From Caballeronia glebae (GTDB lineage: Bacteria; Pseudomonadota; Gammaproteobacteria; Burkholderiales; Burkholderiaceae): a stretch of 64,000 bases of DNA. This document shows, in pieces, positions 54,962 to 63,131 of this stretch. Below the pieces are notes generated by a model that worked only from the letters and a program-made list of their open reading frames with translations, did not search any database and was not told where the DNA came from. A program made the translations under genes and the position numbers. Every line of letters starts with the position of its first letter. Position 1 is the stretch's first letter. The stretch covers positions 248,001-312,000 of the forward strand of contig NZ_FCOJ02000001.1 of NCBI RefSeq assembly GCF_001545035.1, given 5' to 3'.

Positions 54962-55159
54962 TCAGTGCCGGTCGCGCGCCCCCAGCACGCATAGCTGTTG
55001 TGCTGGCATCGCCGTCACCTGTGTTCCTCCGGCCCGCACGCAAAGCGCGTGCTTCCCGTTCGTGACTTCGCCGCCCCATTGCTCGCCCTGGCGGCAGCGA
55101 TGCGCTCCGAATTCGAGCCGAAAGAGTCTCATCTCGCCCACGCGATACGGTATATACAT
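54962..55159 (-). CDS. Possible small protein, unknown function
   Basis: A 65-codon frame with GC-rich codon use (MYIPYRVGEMRLFRLEFGAH, then GEQWGGEVTNGKHALCVRAG). The product is basic, has three cysteines and no signal peptide. A different overlapping frame at 54915-55319 runs through the hicAB terminator and is rejected. No family was recognised, and a ribosome-binding site is not clear. Confidence 0.4.
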   Translation of the reverse strand: MYIPYRVGEMRLFRLEFGAHRCRQGEQWGGEVTNGKHALCVRAGGTQVTAMPAQQLCVLGARDRH

Positions 55160-55392
55160 TCAGAATCAGCATGCTGAGCCATCCACAACCCCCCGCGCAA
55201 GTCCTTGAATCGTCTGGGCCGCGGTGTGCGTTTTTGGGCGTTTCTGACGGTGTATGTTTTCCTTTCGGAACCTTCCAAGGCAAGACTTTTCGCCCGACTG
55301 GATCATATATGGCTGTCATATTGTCGGCGTATCATCGCGCCACGCAAGACGGGCGCACAGGACGCGCCGCGAGCCAAACTGGGGAGAAGGCA

Positions 55393-55737
55393 GTGGAAGA
55401 CCGTGACGACATGGACGGGGCGACGCAAACCACGGCGAACGGGCTCGTTCGCCTGGCGTCGGTGATTGCGGGACTCGCGCGCGAAGGGGCGATCGATACC
55501 CGCTTCGGCGCGAAGCTCTTCAAACGGCTCGACAAGGAAGCGCGGCGGGTGTGCTCGCCGAGCGGCGAGCCGCTCGACGAAACGGAGCAGTCCGCGCTTT
55601 TCGGCGCGCTCGGCGAACTCGACGTCGCATTGCGCCAGCGCGACGCGGCGTCGTTAGTCGAGGCGAATGCGCGGCTGCGCGAGAGCGAAAGCCCGCCGGG
55701 AAAGCGCCGCAAGGGCAAAAAGAACGGCGACGCCTGA
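55393..55737 (+). CDS. Hypothetical protein, 114 residues
   Basis: The GTG at 55393 is preceded by GGGGAG six bases away. The product is helical, with TTANGLVRLASVIAGLAREG, DTRFGAKLFKRLDKEARRVC and TEQSALFGALGELDVALRQR, then a basic, lysine-rich tail (PGKRRKGKKNGDA). It is probably a small cytoplasmic protein, perhaps nucleic-acid associated through its tail. No family recognised. Longer in-frame readings upstream lack a ribosome site. Confidence 0.6.
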   Translation: MEDRDDMDGATQTTANGLVRLASVIAGLAREGAIDTRFGAKLFKRLDKEARRVCSPSGEPLDETEQSALFGALGELDVALRQRDAASLVEANARLRESESPPGKRRKGKKNGDA

Positions 55738-55800
55738 GTTGTACGGCAGGGCAGGCGCGAAACATGCTGCGGTGCAAGCGTGTGCTTTCGTGCAATGCCT

Positions 55801-56232
55801 ATGTCAGTTTCCTTGCATTCCCCTCATTGCGCGCTGTGGACGAACCGCAGCGTCGACGTAGACCACGATCCGTGGCGCATTCTCATCGTCGACGACAACG
55901 TCTATAGCGCCGAAGCCCTTTCCGCCGCCCTCGAATCGGACGGCTTCGACACCCGTTTCGCGCTGTCCGGCGTCGATGCGCTCCATGCCGTCGACAAGTG
56001 GGTGCCGCACATCGTCATTCTCGACATCACCATGCCCGAGCACGACGGCTTTGCGACCGCGCGCGTGTTACGCCGCATCGGCCGCACGCGCGACGCGGCG
56101 ATCATCGCGTTCACGGCGCTCGGCGAGGAGATCGTGCGGCGCGAGGGCGTGCATTCCGGGTTCGACGGTTATTGCCAAAAGGGTAATCCGCCCGCCGAAC
56201 TGGTTCGTCTGATCGGGCGGCTCGTTCACTGA
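55801..56232 (+). CDS. Single-domain response regulator (CheY-like receiver)
   Basis: About 143 residues (ATG at 55801; ATG 55795 is also possible). The receiver domain has the acidic pair in ILIVDDN, the phosphoacceptor aspartate in VILDITMPEHDG, the conserved Thr in IAFTALG and Lys in YCQKGNPP. No output domain follows, so it acts through a partner or as a phosphate relay. No sensor kinase is adjacent. Confidence 0.85.
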   Translation: MSVSLHSPHCALWTNRSVDVDHDPWRILIVDDNVYSAEALSAALESDGFDTRFALSGVDALHAVDKWVPHIVILDITMPEHDGFATARVLRRIGRTRDAAIIAFTALGEEIVRREGVHSGFDGYCQKGNPPAELVRLIGRLVH

Positions 56233-56554
56233 GATAACGCGGAAATCCACGCGCATTCGCACGAAATTAGCACGCGCGTGCGATAAATAATTGTTCCGCC
56301 CCTGCTAAACGAAAGAGACCGTCGCGCTGCGATGCGTCTCGCTCGATCCCTTGCGCAGCATACTTCCGCGGGAAATATGAACGCTCGTGCGGCCACCGAT
56401 TGTTGGCGCAGATCGAAAACTGAATTGAAATTTATGGGGATAAAAAGGCGATAGTAGGGGTATACACTGCATTCCATCGACGTAGCAGACAGTTTCTCGC
56501 AAGACCGCTGCGGCGCTTTCTGATTGAACGTCAACCGTCTTTGGAGCACACACC
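56233..56554. other. Intergenic region before the secreted small protein
   Basis: 322 bases without a supported gene. The distal part is AT-rich and probably holds the promoter of the gene at 56555. No repeat or operator recognised. Confidence 0.4.
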
Positions 56555-56830
56555 ATGAAACGCAATCTTATCGCTACCCTTTTGATCGCCGCTACCGCCA
56601 CGCTCGCCGCTCCCGCTTTCGCAAGCGGCTACGGCCCGGCTCCGTTCTATCGTCCGGCTGTCGGCGCGCCGACGTCGCAGCAAGGCCCGAGCGCACAAGC
56701 GATCGCCGCCGAAGAACACAGCAACGGCGTGAACACGACCGCTTTCGGCGGCTCGCATGACGCGGTGGCCCAATCGGGCAGCCGTACGCAATCGGCCAAC
56801 AAGGCTCAATCGGTCTTCTTCGGTCAATAA
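56555..56830 (+). CDS. Small exported protein, unknown function
   Basis: A 91-residue protein with a clear signal peptide (MKRNLIATLLIAATATLAAP, cleavage after AFA or near ASG) and a short polar mature part rich in Ser, Gln, Ala and Gly (YGPAPFYRPAVGAPTSQQGP; ending ANKAQSVFFGQ). It probably resides in the periplasm. No domain recognised; similar short proteins occur in Burkholderia. Confidence 0.72.
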   Translation: MKRNLIATLLIAATATLAAPAFASGYGPAPFYRPAVGAPTSQQGPSAQAIAAEEHSNGVNTTAFGGSHDAVAQSGSRTQSANKAQSVFFGQ

Positions 56831-56885
56831 CCGGTTCGGCCTGGCCCGGCTCATCGCCGGACCGACAGGCTGAAAGAGGCTGCTT

Positions 56886-56933
56886 CGGCGCCCGGCGACA
56901 CGAACTCACGAGGTTCGCGTTTTCCGGGCGCCG
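56886..56933. terminator. Terminator-like hairpin between convergent genes
   Basis: CGGCGCCCGG (56886-56895) pairs with CCGGGCGCCG (56924-56933), with an inner CGAAC/GTTCG stem, between the small exported protein (+) and cheV (-). A short TTTT follows on the plus strand. Confidence 0.7.
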
Positions 56934-56940
56934 ATCGTTT

Positions 56941-57900
56941 TCAGGCCGCGTGCGCGAGCGCCCCGCGCATCACTTCCGCGAGTTCCGACGCCTCGAATTT
57001 CGACACATACGCGTTCGCTCCAACCTTGCGCACGTGCTGTTCGTTCGCCGATCCCGACAGCGACGAGTGGATCACCACCGGAATGTGCATCAGGCCCGTT
57101 TCCGACTTGATTCGGCGCGTGAGGGTGAAGCCGTCCATTTCGGGCATTTCCAGATCGGTGAGCACGAGCGCGATGTGATCCGCGACTTCGGTGCCGTCCT
57201 TCTGCGCCTTCCTGAGCGCCGCTTCCAGCACGTCCCACGCTTCCTGGCCGGTTTTGGTCATCACGAAGGGCACGCCCATCGCGGTGAGGCTCTGTTCGAT
57301 GAGCGCCCGCGCGACGCCCGAATCGTCCGCCGCGAGCACGCGCGCGCCCGGCTTGAGCTGCAGCCGCCCGGTGTTCGCCTCGGTGATATCGGTTTCGCGC
57401 GACGGCAGCACGTCACGCACGATGCGCTCGACATCGAGCACCTGCGCGAGCCGCGAGCCATCGACATTGCCGTCGAGACGCGCGAAGCTCGTCACCGTCT
57501 TGCCGCCCGAGTGTGATTCCGCCGAAAGCACCTGATTCCATTCGAGCCGCACGATATCGTCGACTTCCTCGACCGCGAAGCCTTGCGTCGTGCGCGCGAA
57601 CTCGGTGACGAGCAGAATCTTCGGCCCGTTCTTCGGCCGGCAGCCGGTGATGCGCGCGAGATCGATCACGGGAATGATCTGTCCGCGAATATCCGCGACG
57701 CCGAGAATTTCCTCGCTCGATCCGGCCACGGCGGTGATCGTCGGCATCGCGAGAATCTCGCGCACCTTGAACACATTGATGCCGTAAAGCTCCCGCTGCT
57801 CCGAGTTCGGCGCCTCGCCGAGCCGGAACAAGAGCAATTCGAACATGTTGCTGCCCGCGAGCCGCACGCGCTGCTCGATATCCTGTTGTGAACTGCTCAC
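56941..57900 (-). CDS. cheV: Chemotaxis coupling protein CheV (CheW domain plus receiver)
   Basis: A 319-residue protein with an N-terminal CheW-like domain (ELYGINVFKVREILAMPTIT, GVADIRGQIIPVIDLARITG, EVDDIVRLEWNQVL) and a C-terminal receiver domain: VLAADDSGVARALIEQ with the acidic pair, phosphoacceptor in LVLTDLEMPEMDGF, and Lys in YVSKFEASELAEV. It couples chemoreceptors to CheA, with output tuned by phosphorylation. It is a solitary gene. Confidence 0.94.
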   Translation of the reverse strand: MSSSQQDIEQRVRLAGSNMFELLLFRLGEAPNSEQRELYGINVFKVREILAMPTITAVAGSSEEILGVADIRGQIIPVIDLARITGCRPKNGPKILLVTEFARTTQGFAVEEVDDIVRLEWNQVLSAESHSGGKTVTSFARLDGNVDGSRLAQVLDVERIVRDVLPSRETDITEANTGRLQLKPGARVLAADDSGVARALIEQSLTAMGVPFVMTKTGQEAWDVLEAALRKAQKDGTEVADHIALVLTDLEMPEMDGFTLTRRIKSETGLMHIPVVIHSSLSGSANEQHVRKVGANAYVSKFEASELAEVMRGALAHAA

Positions 57901-58223
57901 CTCGTTCTCCCTCTAAGCGGTGCATCGGGCCGCGTCGTGTATGTGCCTGTGGAGATGAATTTCCACCGGATGCCTGATTAGCGGCATTAACCGACGAAAC
58001 TGAAGGCGCGCGAAAATGAAGCGAACTGCGCACACGCCACGATGTGCGAAAGAACGCGCGGCGCGGCGCACGTCTCGCGCGGCATCGGTGATCTATACTT
58101 TTTCGAATGGTCGGGTTAATGCCTATGAAGGCATTGCGCGCGAGGCTTTACGCTCGACACAGGCGCAATACATCCCGTCGCCCAGGCGCAACAACGTTCC
58201 CCCGCAGATAACGGAGGCGTTCG
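57901..58223. other. Intergenic region between cheV and the CBS-domain gene
   Basis: 323 bases between divergent genes, so promoters for both should be here. No conserved operator or structure was recognised. ACGGAGG directly precedes the CBS gene as its ribosome-binding site. Confidence 0.4.
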
Positions 58224-58664
58224 ATGGCAACAGTCGCACAGGTTCTGAATTCGAAACCCGACCAGACGGTCTTTACCGTTCCAGCCACGGCTTCGGTCTT
58301 CGATGCAATCAAGATGATGGCCGACAAGCATATCGGCGCGGTGATCGTCACCGAAGGCGAGGAGATCGTGGGCATCATGACCGAGCGCGACTATGCGCGC
58401 AAAGTCGTCCTGATGGACCGCGTGTCGAAGCACACGCCCGTGCGCGACATCATGACGTCGCAGGTGCGCTACGTGCGCCCCGATCAAACCACCGACGACT
58501 GCATGGCGCTCATGACCGACAAGCGCATGCGGCATCTGCCGGTGATCGACAACGGCAAGCTCGTCGGCATGATTTCGATTGGCGATCTGGTGAAGAACAT
58601 CATTTCCGAGCAGCAGTTCACTATCCAGCAGCTCGAATACTACATTCGCGGCGAGCACACGTAG
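58224..58664 (+). CDS. CBS-domain pair protein
   Basis: A 146-residue protein consisting of two CBS domains: VFDAIKMMADKHIGAVIVTE and DCMALMTDKRMRHLPVIDNG, separated by RDIMTSQVRYVRPDQ. Such Bateman modules bind adenine nucleotides and report energy state. It ends with a short helical tail (QLEYYIRGEHT). ACGGAGG lies a few bases before the ATG. Target unknown. Confidence 0.92.
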   Translation: MATVAQVLNSKPDQTVFTVPATASVFDAIKMMADKHIGAVIVTEGEEIVGIMTERDYARKVVLMDRVSKHTPVRDIMTSQVRYVRPDQTTDDCMALMTDKRMRHLPVIDNGKLVGMISIGDLVKNIISEQQFTIQQLEYYIRGEHT

Positions 58665-58781
58665 GCAGCGGCCGGCGCTCTGACTGTAAGCATTTCGTTA
58701 TAATCGGCAGGCTCCGCGCGAGAGCGTGGAGCGAGGCTCGTCGTGCGCGTTCCGCGCGCGGAGCATCGAGGAGCGCCGCCG

Positions 58782-59768
58782 ATGACGCCAACAGCCGCAT
58801 CCGCCGAAACAGCCAGGACGCTCGCCGCCGACGCGCCGTTCTTCATCGTGATGAACGCGGGCTCGGGGCGGCGTCAGTCCGACGCGACACGCAGCGTGCT
58901 CGAACGCGAACTCGGCGCGGCGGGCCGGCGCTTCGAATTGCGCGTCGTGGACGATCCGCGCCGTCTTGCGGACGTCGCGCGCGAAACCGCGGCGGCGGCG
59001 TGCGAAGAGCGGGGCGTGCTCGTCGGCGCGGGCGGCGACGGCACGCTTTGCACCGTCGCGCACGCCGCGCACGACGCCGGCTGCCCGTTCGCGGTGCTGC
59101 CGCGCGGCACGTTCAATTACTTCAGCCGCGACCACGGCATTGCCGCCGACCTCGAAGAATCGACGAAACTTCTGCTCGATGCGCGCGCGTATCCGGTGCA
59201 GGTCGGCTTCGTCAACGCTCGCATGTTCCTCGTCAACGCGAGCCTCGGTCTCTATCCGCGGCTGCTCGAAGATCGCGAAATCTACAAGCGGCAATTCGGC
59301 CGCAGCCGGCTGGTGGCGCTCTGGTCGGCGCTTCTCACGCTGCTCAAACCCCATCGCCATCTGCGACTGCACATCGACCATGAAGGCAGCATGACCGAGA
59401 TCCGCTCGTCGACGCTCTTCGTCGGCAACAACCGGCTGCAGATGGAGCAGATCGGCATGCCGAACGAAGCGCGCGCGCTGGAACAGGGCTTGCTCGTCGC
59501 GATTGCGCCGCGGCCGGTGGGACGGCTCATGCACTTGTGGCTGTCGCTGCACGGCGCGGCGGGGCGTCTTTCGGATTCGGATCACGTCGTGAGCTTCACG
59601 TTCGGGCGCATCACGGTGACGCATCCGTCGAAGAAGCGCAGATTCGTCAAGATCGCGACGGATGGCGAGATCGCGAAGCTGCGGATGCCGCTAGAATTCC
59701 GCGTTTCCGAAAAGCCGCTCTACCTGCTCAAGCCCGAGCCGACGGTGGCCGAAGCCAATCGCTCATGA
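58782..59768 (+). CDS. Diacylglycerol/lipid kinase family protein
   Basis: The ATG at 58782 (GAGGAG seven bases upstream) gives 328 residues. The DAGK catalytic region has FFIVMNAGSGRRQSD and the nucleotide-binding GAGGDGTLCTVAH, followed by PFAVLPRGTFNYFSRDHGI. The C-terminal part is beta-rich with FVNASLGLYPRLLEDREIYK. It should phosphorylate a lipid or sphingoid substrate at the membrane. Its stop overlaps the start of the next gene (ATGA), so the two are translationally coupled. Confidence 0.9.
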   Translation: MTPTAASAETARTLAADAPFFIVMNAGSGRRQSDATRSVLERELGAAGRRFELRVVDDPRRLADVARETAAAACEERGVLVGAGGDGTLCTVAHAAHDAGCPFAVLPRGTFNYFSRDHGIAADLEESTKLLLDARAYPVQVGFVNARMFLVNASLGLYPRLLEDREIYKRQFGRSRLVALWSALLTLLKPHRHLRLHIDHEGSMTEIRSSTLFVGNNRLQMEQIGMPNEARALEQGLLVAIAPRPVGRLMHLWLSLHGAAGRLSDSDHVVSFTFGRITVTHPSKKRRFVKIATDGEIAKLRMPLEFRVSEKPLYLLKPEPTVAEANRS

Positions 59769-60616
59769 CCTTGCTGTTGCAGATTTCCGATACGCATTTC
59801 GGCACCGAGCGAGCGCCGGTGGTCGCGGCGCTGCTGCGTCTCGCCGATGCGCTGTCGCCCGATCTGGTCGTGCTCTCCGGCGATGTCACGCAGCGCGCCC
59901 GCAAACGGCAGTTCGCTTCGGCGCGCGCGTTCGTCGATGCACTCGGCGCAACGCCGACGCTCGTCGTCCCCGGTAATCACGACATTCCGCTTTTCAATGT
60001 GTTTGCGCGGCTGTGTTATCCGTACGCGAATCATCAGCGCGCGTTCGGCGCCGATCTCGAACCGGCGTTCGAATCGCCGGAATTGCTCGTGCTCGGCGTG
60101 AACACGACGCGCCCGTATCGTCACAAGGACGGCGAAGTGTCGATGCAGCAAGTGAGGCGCGTCGCCGCGCGACTGGAGGCGGCGAGCGCGACACAATTGC
60201 GCGTCGTGGTCACGCATCAGCCGGTGGCCGTCACGCGCACGCAGGACGAACGCAATCTCCTCCACGGACGCGAGCGCGCGGTGCAGCGCTGGGCGCGCGC
60301 GGGCGCGGATCTGATTCTCGGCGGACATATTCATCTGCCTTACGTTTTGCCGTTGCACGACACTTTCGCCGGACTCACGCGCCGCATGTGGGCGGTGCAG
60401 GCGGGCACGGCGCTGTCGTGGCGCACGCGCGGCACGATCGACAATTCGGTGAACGTGATCCGCCACGACGCAACCGGCGGCGATGGCGGCGCGCGCCACA
60501 CGACGGTCGAGCGCTGGGATTACTCGGAGACGAGCGAGGCCTTCGAGATGGTCGCGCGCCACGATCTCGCGCTCGGCGACGCGCAGTCCGCGGTCGCCGT
60601 CACGCTGGCCGGATGA
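59765..60616 (+). CDS. Calcineurin-type metallophosphoesterase
   Basis: The ATG at 59765 overlaps the lipid kinase stop and gives 283 residues. All metal-binding motifs are present: SDTHFG (D9, H11), LSGDV, VPGNHD, VVTHQP and GGHIHLPY. It hydrolyses a phosphomonoester or diester; the coupling to a lipid kinase suggests a role in lipid or nucleotide phosphate metabolism, which is inferred. Its 3' end overlaps the convergent PPC-domain gene by 17 bases. Confidence 0.9.
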   Translation: MTLLLQISDTHFGTERAPVVAALLRLADALSPDLVVLSGDVTQRARKRQFASARAFVDALGATPTLVVPGNHDIPLFNVFARLCYPYANHQRAFGADLEPAFESPELLVLGVNTTRPYRHKDGEVSMQQVRRVAARLEAASATQLRVVVTHQPVAVTRTQDERNLLHGRERAVQRWARAGADLILGGHIHLPYVLPLHDTFAGLTRRMWAVQAGTALSWRTRGTIDNSVNVIRHDATGGDGGARHTTVERWDYSETSEAFEMVARHDLALGDAQSAVAVTLAG

Positions 60617-60986
60617 CGAGTTCGGCGAAGCCCGTCGCGGCGTCGTGCTCGCGCGTGTAACGTTCGCCGGGCAGATTCGCGACGACGATCTCCGCCGTCG
60701 TGCGCACGATGCAACCGGGGCTCACGTGGCCGCCGAACACGCGGCCATCGGCGTCGGACACGCTCATGTGCAGGTGCGGGCCTTGCTCGGACAGCGTGCC
60801 GGCGAGCGTGAGAATTTCGAGATCGCCGCGCAATTCGGCGGCTTCGTCGCGGCCCGCATAGCGCAGCCGCGCGACGCTCAGGCTGCCGATGCCCTGGAGC
60901 ACGTAAGCGGCCGAAAGTCCGTGCGCGCGCAAAGCCTGATCGAGCGCGGCGCGCAGGTCGTCGCCGGGTGACAGACGAAGGGTCAT
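60600..60986 (-). CDS. PPC/DUF296-domain protein
   Basis: About 128 residues from the ATG at 60986 (60995 is also possible). The domain matches the PPC (plant and prokaryote conserved) family: LRLSPGDDLRAALDQALRAH, AYVLQGIGSLSVARLRYAGR, and GPHLHMSVSDADGRVFGGHV with metal-binding histidines. In bacteria it is a free-standing trimeric domain, without an AT-hook, of unknown function; earlier names call it DNA-binding. Confidence 0.88.
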   Translation of the reverse strand: MTLRLSPGDDLRAALDQALRAHGLSAAYVLQGIGSLSVARLRYAGRDEAAELRGDLEILTLAGTLSEQGPHLHMSVSDADGRVFGGHVSPGCIVRTTAEIVVANLPGERYTREHDAATGFAELVIRPA

Positions 60987-61099
60987 CGCATGCATGAATG
61001 AAAGACTCGTAGCGGATCGCTCTCAAGACTACACGCTCGCCGGTCGCGGTGGCATCATGGGCGCGGTCCTTCGTGGCTATTTCTTACCGTGGAGGCACC

Positions 61100-61489
61100 A
61101 TGAGTTTCGAACTGACGATGCTCGCCTGGACGCTCGTGCTCGCGCTGGTGCAAGTGTTGCTCCCTGCTGTGGTACGCAACCGCGAAGTCGGCATCAAATA
61201 CCAGGCCGGCCCGCGCGATGCCGCCACGCCGCCGCCCAGCAAGCTTTGCGGACGGCTGATGCGGGCACAGTCGAATCTGTTCGAGACGTTGCCGATTTTC
61301 GCCATCGCGGTGCTGATCGTGCACGTCGCGGGGCGCGAGAACACGCTTACGCACTACGGCGCGCTGGCCTATTTCGTCGCGCGGCTGGTCTACGTGCCGC
61401 TCTACGTCGCGGGCGTGCCGTTCGTGCGCTCCATCGTGTGGCTGGTGTCGGTCGTCGGCATCGTGCAGATTCTCGTTCCCATCATCTGA
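61100..61489 (+). CDS. MAPEG-family membrane protein
   Basis: The ATG at 61100, with GGAGG upstream, gives 129 residues with four membrane helices and the MAPEG pattern: ELTMLAWTLVLALVQVLLPA, RAQSNLFETLPIFAIAVLIV (with the conserved R-x-x-N-x-x-E) and YFVARLVYVPLYVAGVPF. Family members are glutathione-dependent or leukotriene-type membrane enzymes; the bacterial role is unclear. Confidence 0.9.
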   Translation: MSFELTMLAWTLVLALVQVLLPAVVRNREVGIKYQAGPRDAATPPPSKLCGRLMRAQSNLFETLPIFAIAVLIVHVAGRENTLTHYGALAYFVARLVYVPLYVAGVPFVRSIVWLVSVVGIVQILVPII

Positions 61490-61505
61490 CGAGGAGTGAA
61501 GGGCA

Positions 61506-62183
61506 ATGAACGATCAAGCTTCGACCATCGAGATCGAAACCGCGCCGAATCCCGAATTCGCCGTGATCCTGATGCACGGCCTCGGCGCCGACGCCAACGA
61601 CTTCGCGCCGCTCGTGCCCGAATTGCGTCTCGCCGATGCGCCCGCCATCCGCTTCGTGTTTCCGAACGCGCCGGAGATCGCCGTGACCGCCAACAACGGC
61701 TACGTGATGCGCGCGTGGTACGACATCCTCTCGTTCGAGGGCATCAACCGGCGCGTGGACGAGGCGGGCATCGCGCAGTCGGTCGAACGCGTGCGCGCGC
61801 TCATCGCGCAGCAGAACGCGCGCGGCATACCGAGCGAGCGCATTTTCATCGCGGGATTTTCGCAAGGCGGCGCGATGACCTATCAGGCGGGCCTCACGCA
61901 TCCCGAAAAGCTCGCCGGGCTGATCGTGCTGTCGGGCTACATTCCATCCGAAGGGCTCGTCGATGAATCGTTCTCCGAGGCAAACCGCTCGATTTCCATC
62001 TTCGCCGCGCATGGCAGCTTCGACGACGTGCTCAACGTGAGCCTCGGCGAGCAGGCCTGCGAATTCGCTCGCGCGCAGGGCTGCAACGTCGAATGGCACG
62101 CCTTTCCGATGCCGCATTCGGTCTGCATGGAGGAGGTCGAGGCGCTGCGCGAGTGGCTCGGCGCGCGGCTACGGTCCTATTAA
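61506..62183 (+). CDS. Carboxylesterase/phospholipase-type alpha/beta hydrolase
   Basis: A 225-residue alpha/beta hydrolase. The oxyanion region is VILMHGLGADANDFAPLVPE, the nucleophile serine lies in GFSQGG, and the acid and histidine are near AAHGSFDDVLNVSLG and FPMPHSVCMEEVEALREWL. It resembles Pseudomonas carboxylesterase II and acyl-protein thioesterases. It follows the MAPEG gene by 16 bases, probably in one operon, and overlaps the convergent nucleoside hydrolase gene by 15 bases. Confidence 0.92.
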   Translation: MNDQASTIEIETAPNPEFAVILMHGLGADANDFAPLVPELRLADAPAIRFVFPNAPEIAVTANNGYVMRAWYDILSFEGINRRVDEAGIAQSVERVRALIAQQNARGIPSERIFIAGFSQGGAMTYQAGLTHPEKLAGLIVLSGYIPSEGLVDESFSEANRSISIFAAHGSFDDVLNVSLGEQACEFARAQGCNVEWHAFPMPHSVCMEEVEALREWLGARLRSY

Positions 62184-63131
62184 GGTTTCCGCGAAGAGGT
62201 CGAGCACGGCGCGCACATCCACGCCGATGCAGACATCGCAGGACGGGCGCGTGTCCCAGTCGGGCGCGCTCGCGAGCATCGACGACGGTTTTTGTATCGT
62301 GAGACCTGCGGCGATGCCCTCGGTCAGCACGCGCACCGGCCCGCTGCGCGTCGTGTAGAACGCGCGCGCGACGACGAACGCCGCCGCCGAATAATCGTGC
62401 GCGTAGATGCCGCGCGACATGCCGTCGTCCGCATGAAAGCGCTCGTAGAAACGCGACACGTCCCACACGAAACGGCCCGCGTCGCCCGCGCGGTCGCGCA
62501 ACGACGCGAGAAACGCTGTCGTCATCACGGTTTCGTGCGTGACGTCCAGTCCGACGATCGACACTTTCCACGGCGCGCCGAAGACGATATCGGCCGCGTC
62601 CGGATCGGCGTGCATGTTCGCTTCGGCGGCGGGCGTCACGTTGCCGAGCGCGCCGTTGAAGCCGAACGCGCCACCCATCACGACGACTTCGCGCACGAGC
62701 CCGGCGATGTGCGGGTCATCCTTCAGCGCGAGCGCGAGATTGGTCATCGGGCCGACCGCGAGCAGCGTGATCTCGCCCGGATGCGCGCGCACCGTGTCGA
62801 TGATGAACCGATGCGCGTCGCGCCCGTCCACGTGCCTTTCCACGCGTCCGATCCGCTCGATATCGCCGAGCGCGTCATTGCCGTGGATATGCGCGATCGG
62901 CGCAGGCGCGGGCCGCCGCAACGGGGCCGCCGCGCCGCGCACGACCGGCACGTGCGGCGCGAAACGCGATGCGAGGTAGAGCGCGTTGGTCGTGGTCGTG
63001 CCGATGTCCGAATTGCCGAACACGCTCGTGATGCCGACCAGTTCGATATCCGGATGCCGCGCCTGAAACACGAACGCAATGGCGTCGTCGATGCCCGGAT
63101 CGGTGTCGTAGATGATCTTGTGTTTGCTCAT
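62169..63131 (-). CDS. Inosine-uridine-type nucleoside hydrolase
   Basis: The ATG at 63131 overlaps the histidine kinase stop (ATGA) and gives 320 residues. The calcium-binding DTDPGIDDA motif lies at residues 9-17, and the protein has ITSVFGNSDIGTTTTNALYL, LLAVGPMTNLALALKDDPHI and NMHADPDAADIVFGAPW. It hydrolyses purine or pyrimidine ribonucleosides to base and ribose. Pairing with an upstream hybrid kinase through a coupled stop/start is unusual. The frame continues upstream to 63584 inside the kinase gene but is not coding there. Confidence 0.93.
   Translation of the reverse strand: MSKHKIIYDTDPGIDDAIAFVFQARHPDIELVGITSVFGNSDIGTTTTNALYLASRFAPHVPVVRGAAAPLRRPAPAPIAHIHGNDALGDIERIGRVERHVDGRDAHRFIIDTVRAHPGEITLLAVGPMTNLALALKDDPHIAGLVREVVVMGGAFGFNGALGNVTPAAEANMHADPDAADIVFGAPWKVSIVGLDVTHETVMTTAFLASLRDRAGDAGRFVWDVSRFYERFHADDGMSRGIYAHDYSAAAFVVARAFYTTRSGPVRVLTEGIAAGLTIQKPSSMLASAPDWDTRPSCDVCIGVDVRAVLDLFAETLIGP

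Noticed and set aside
54915..55319. A 134-codon minus-strand frame behind hicB
   Set aside because: It reads through the hicAB terminator and has low-complexity composition; the overlapping 65-codon frame is more protein-like.
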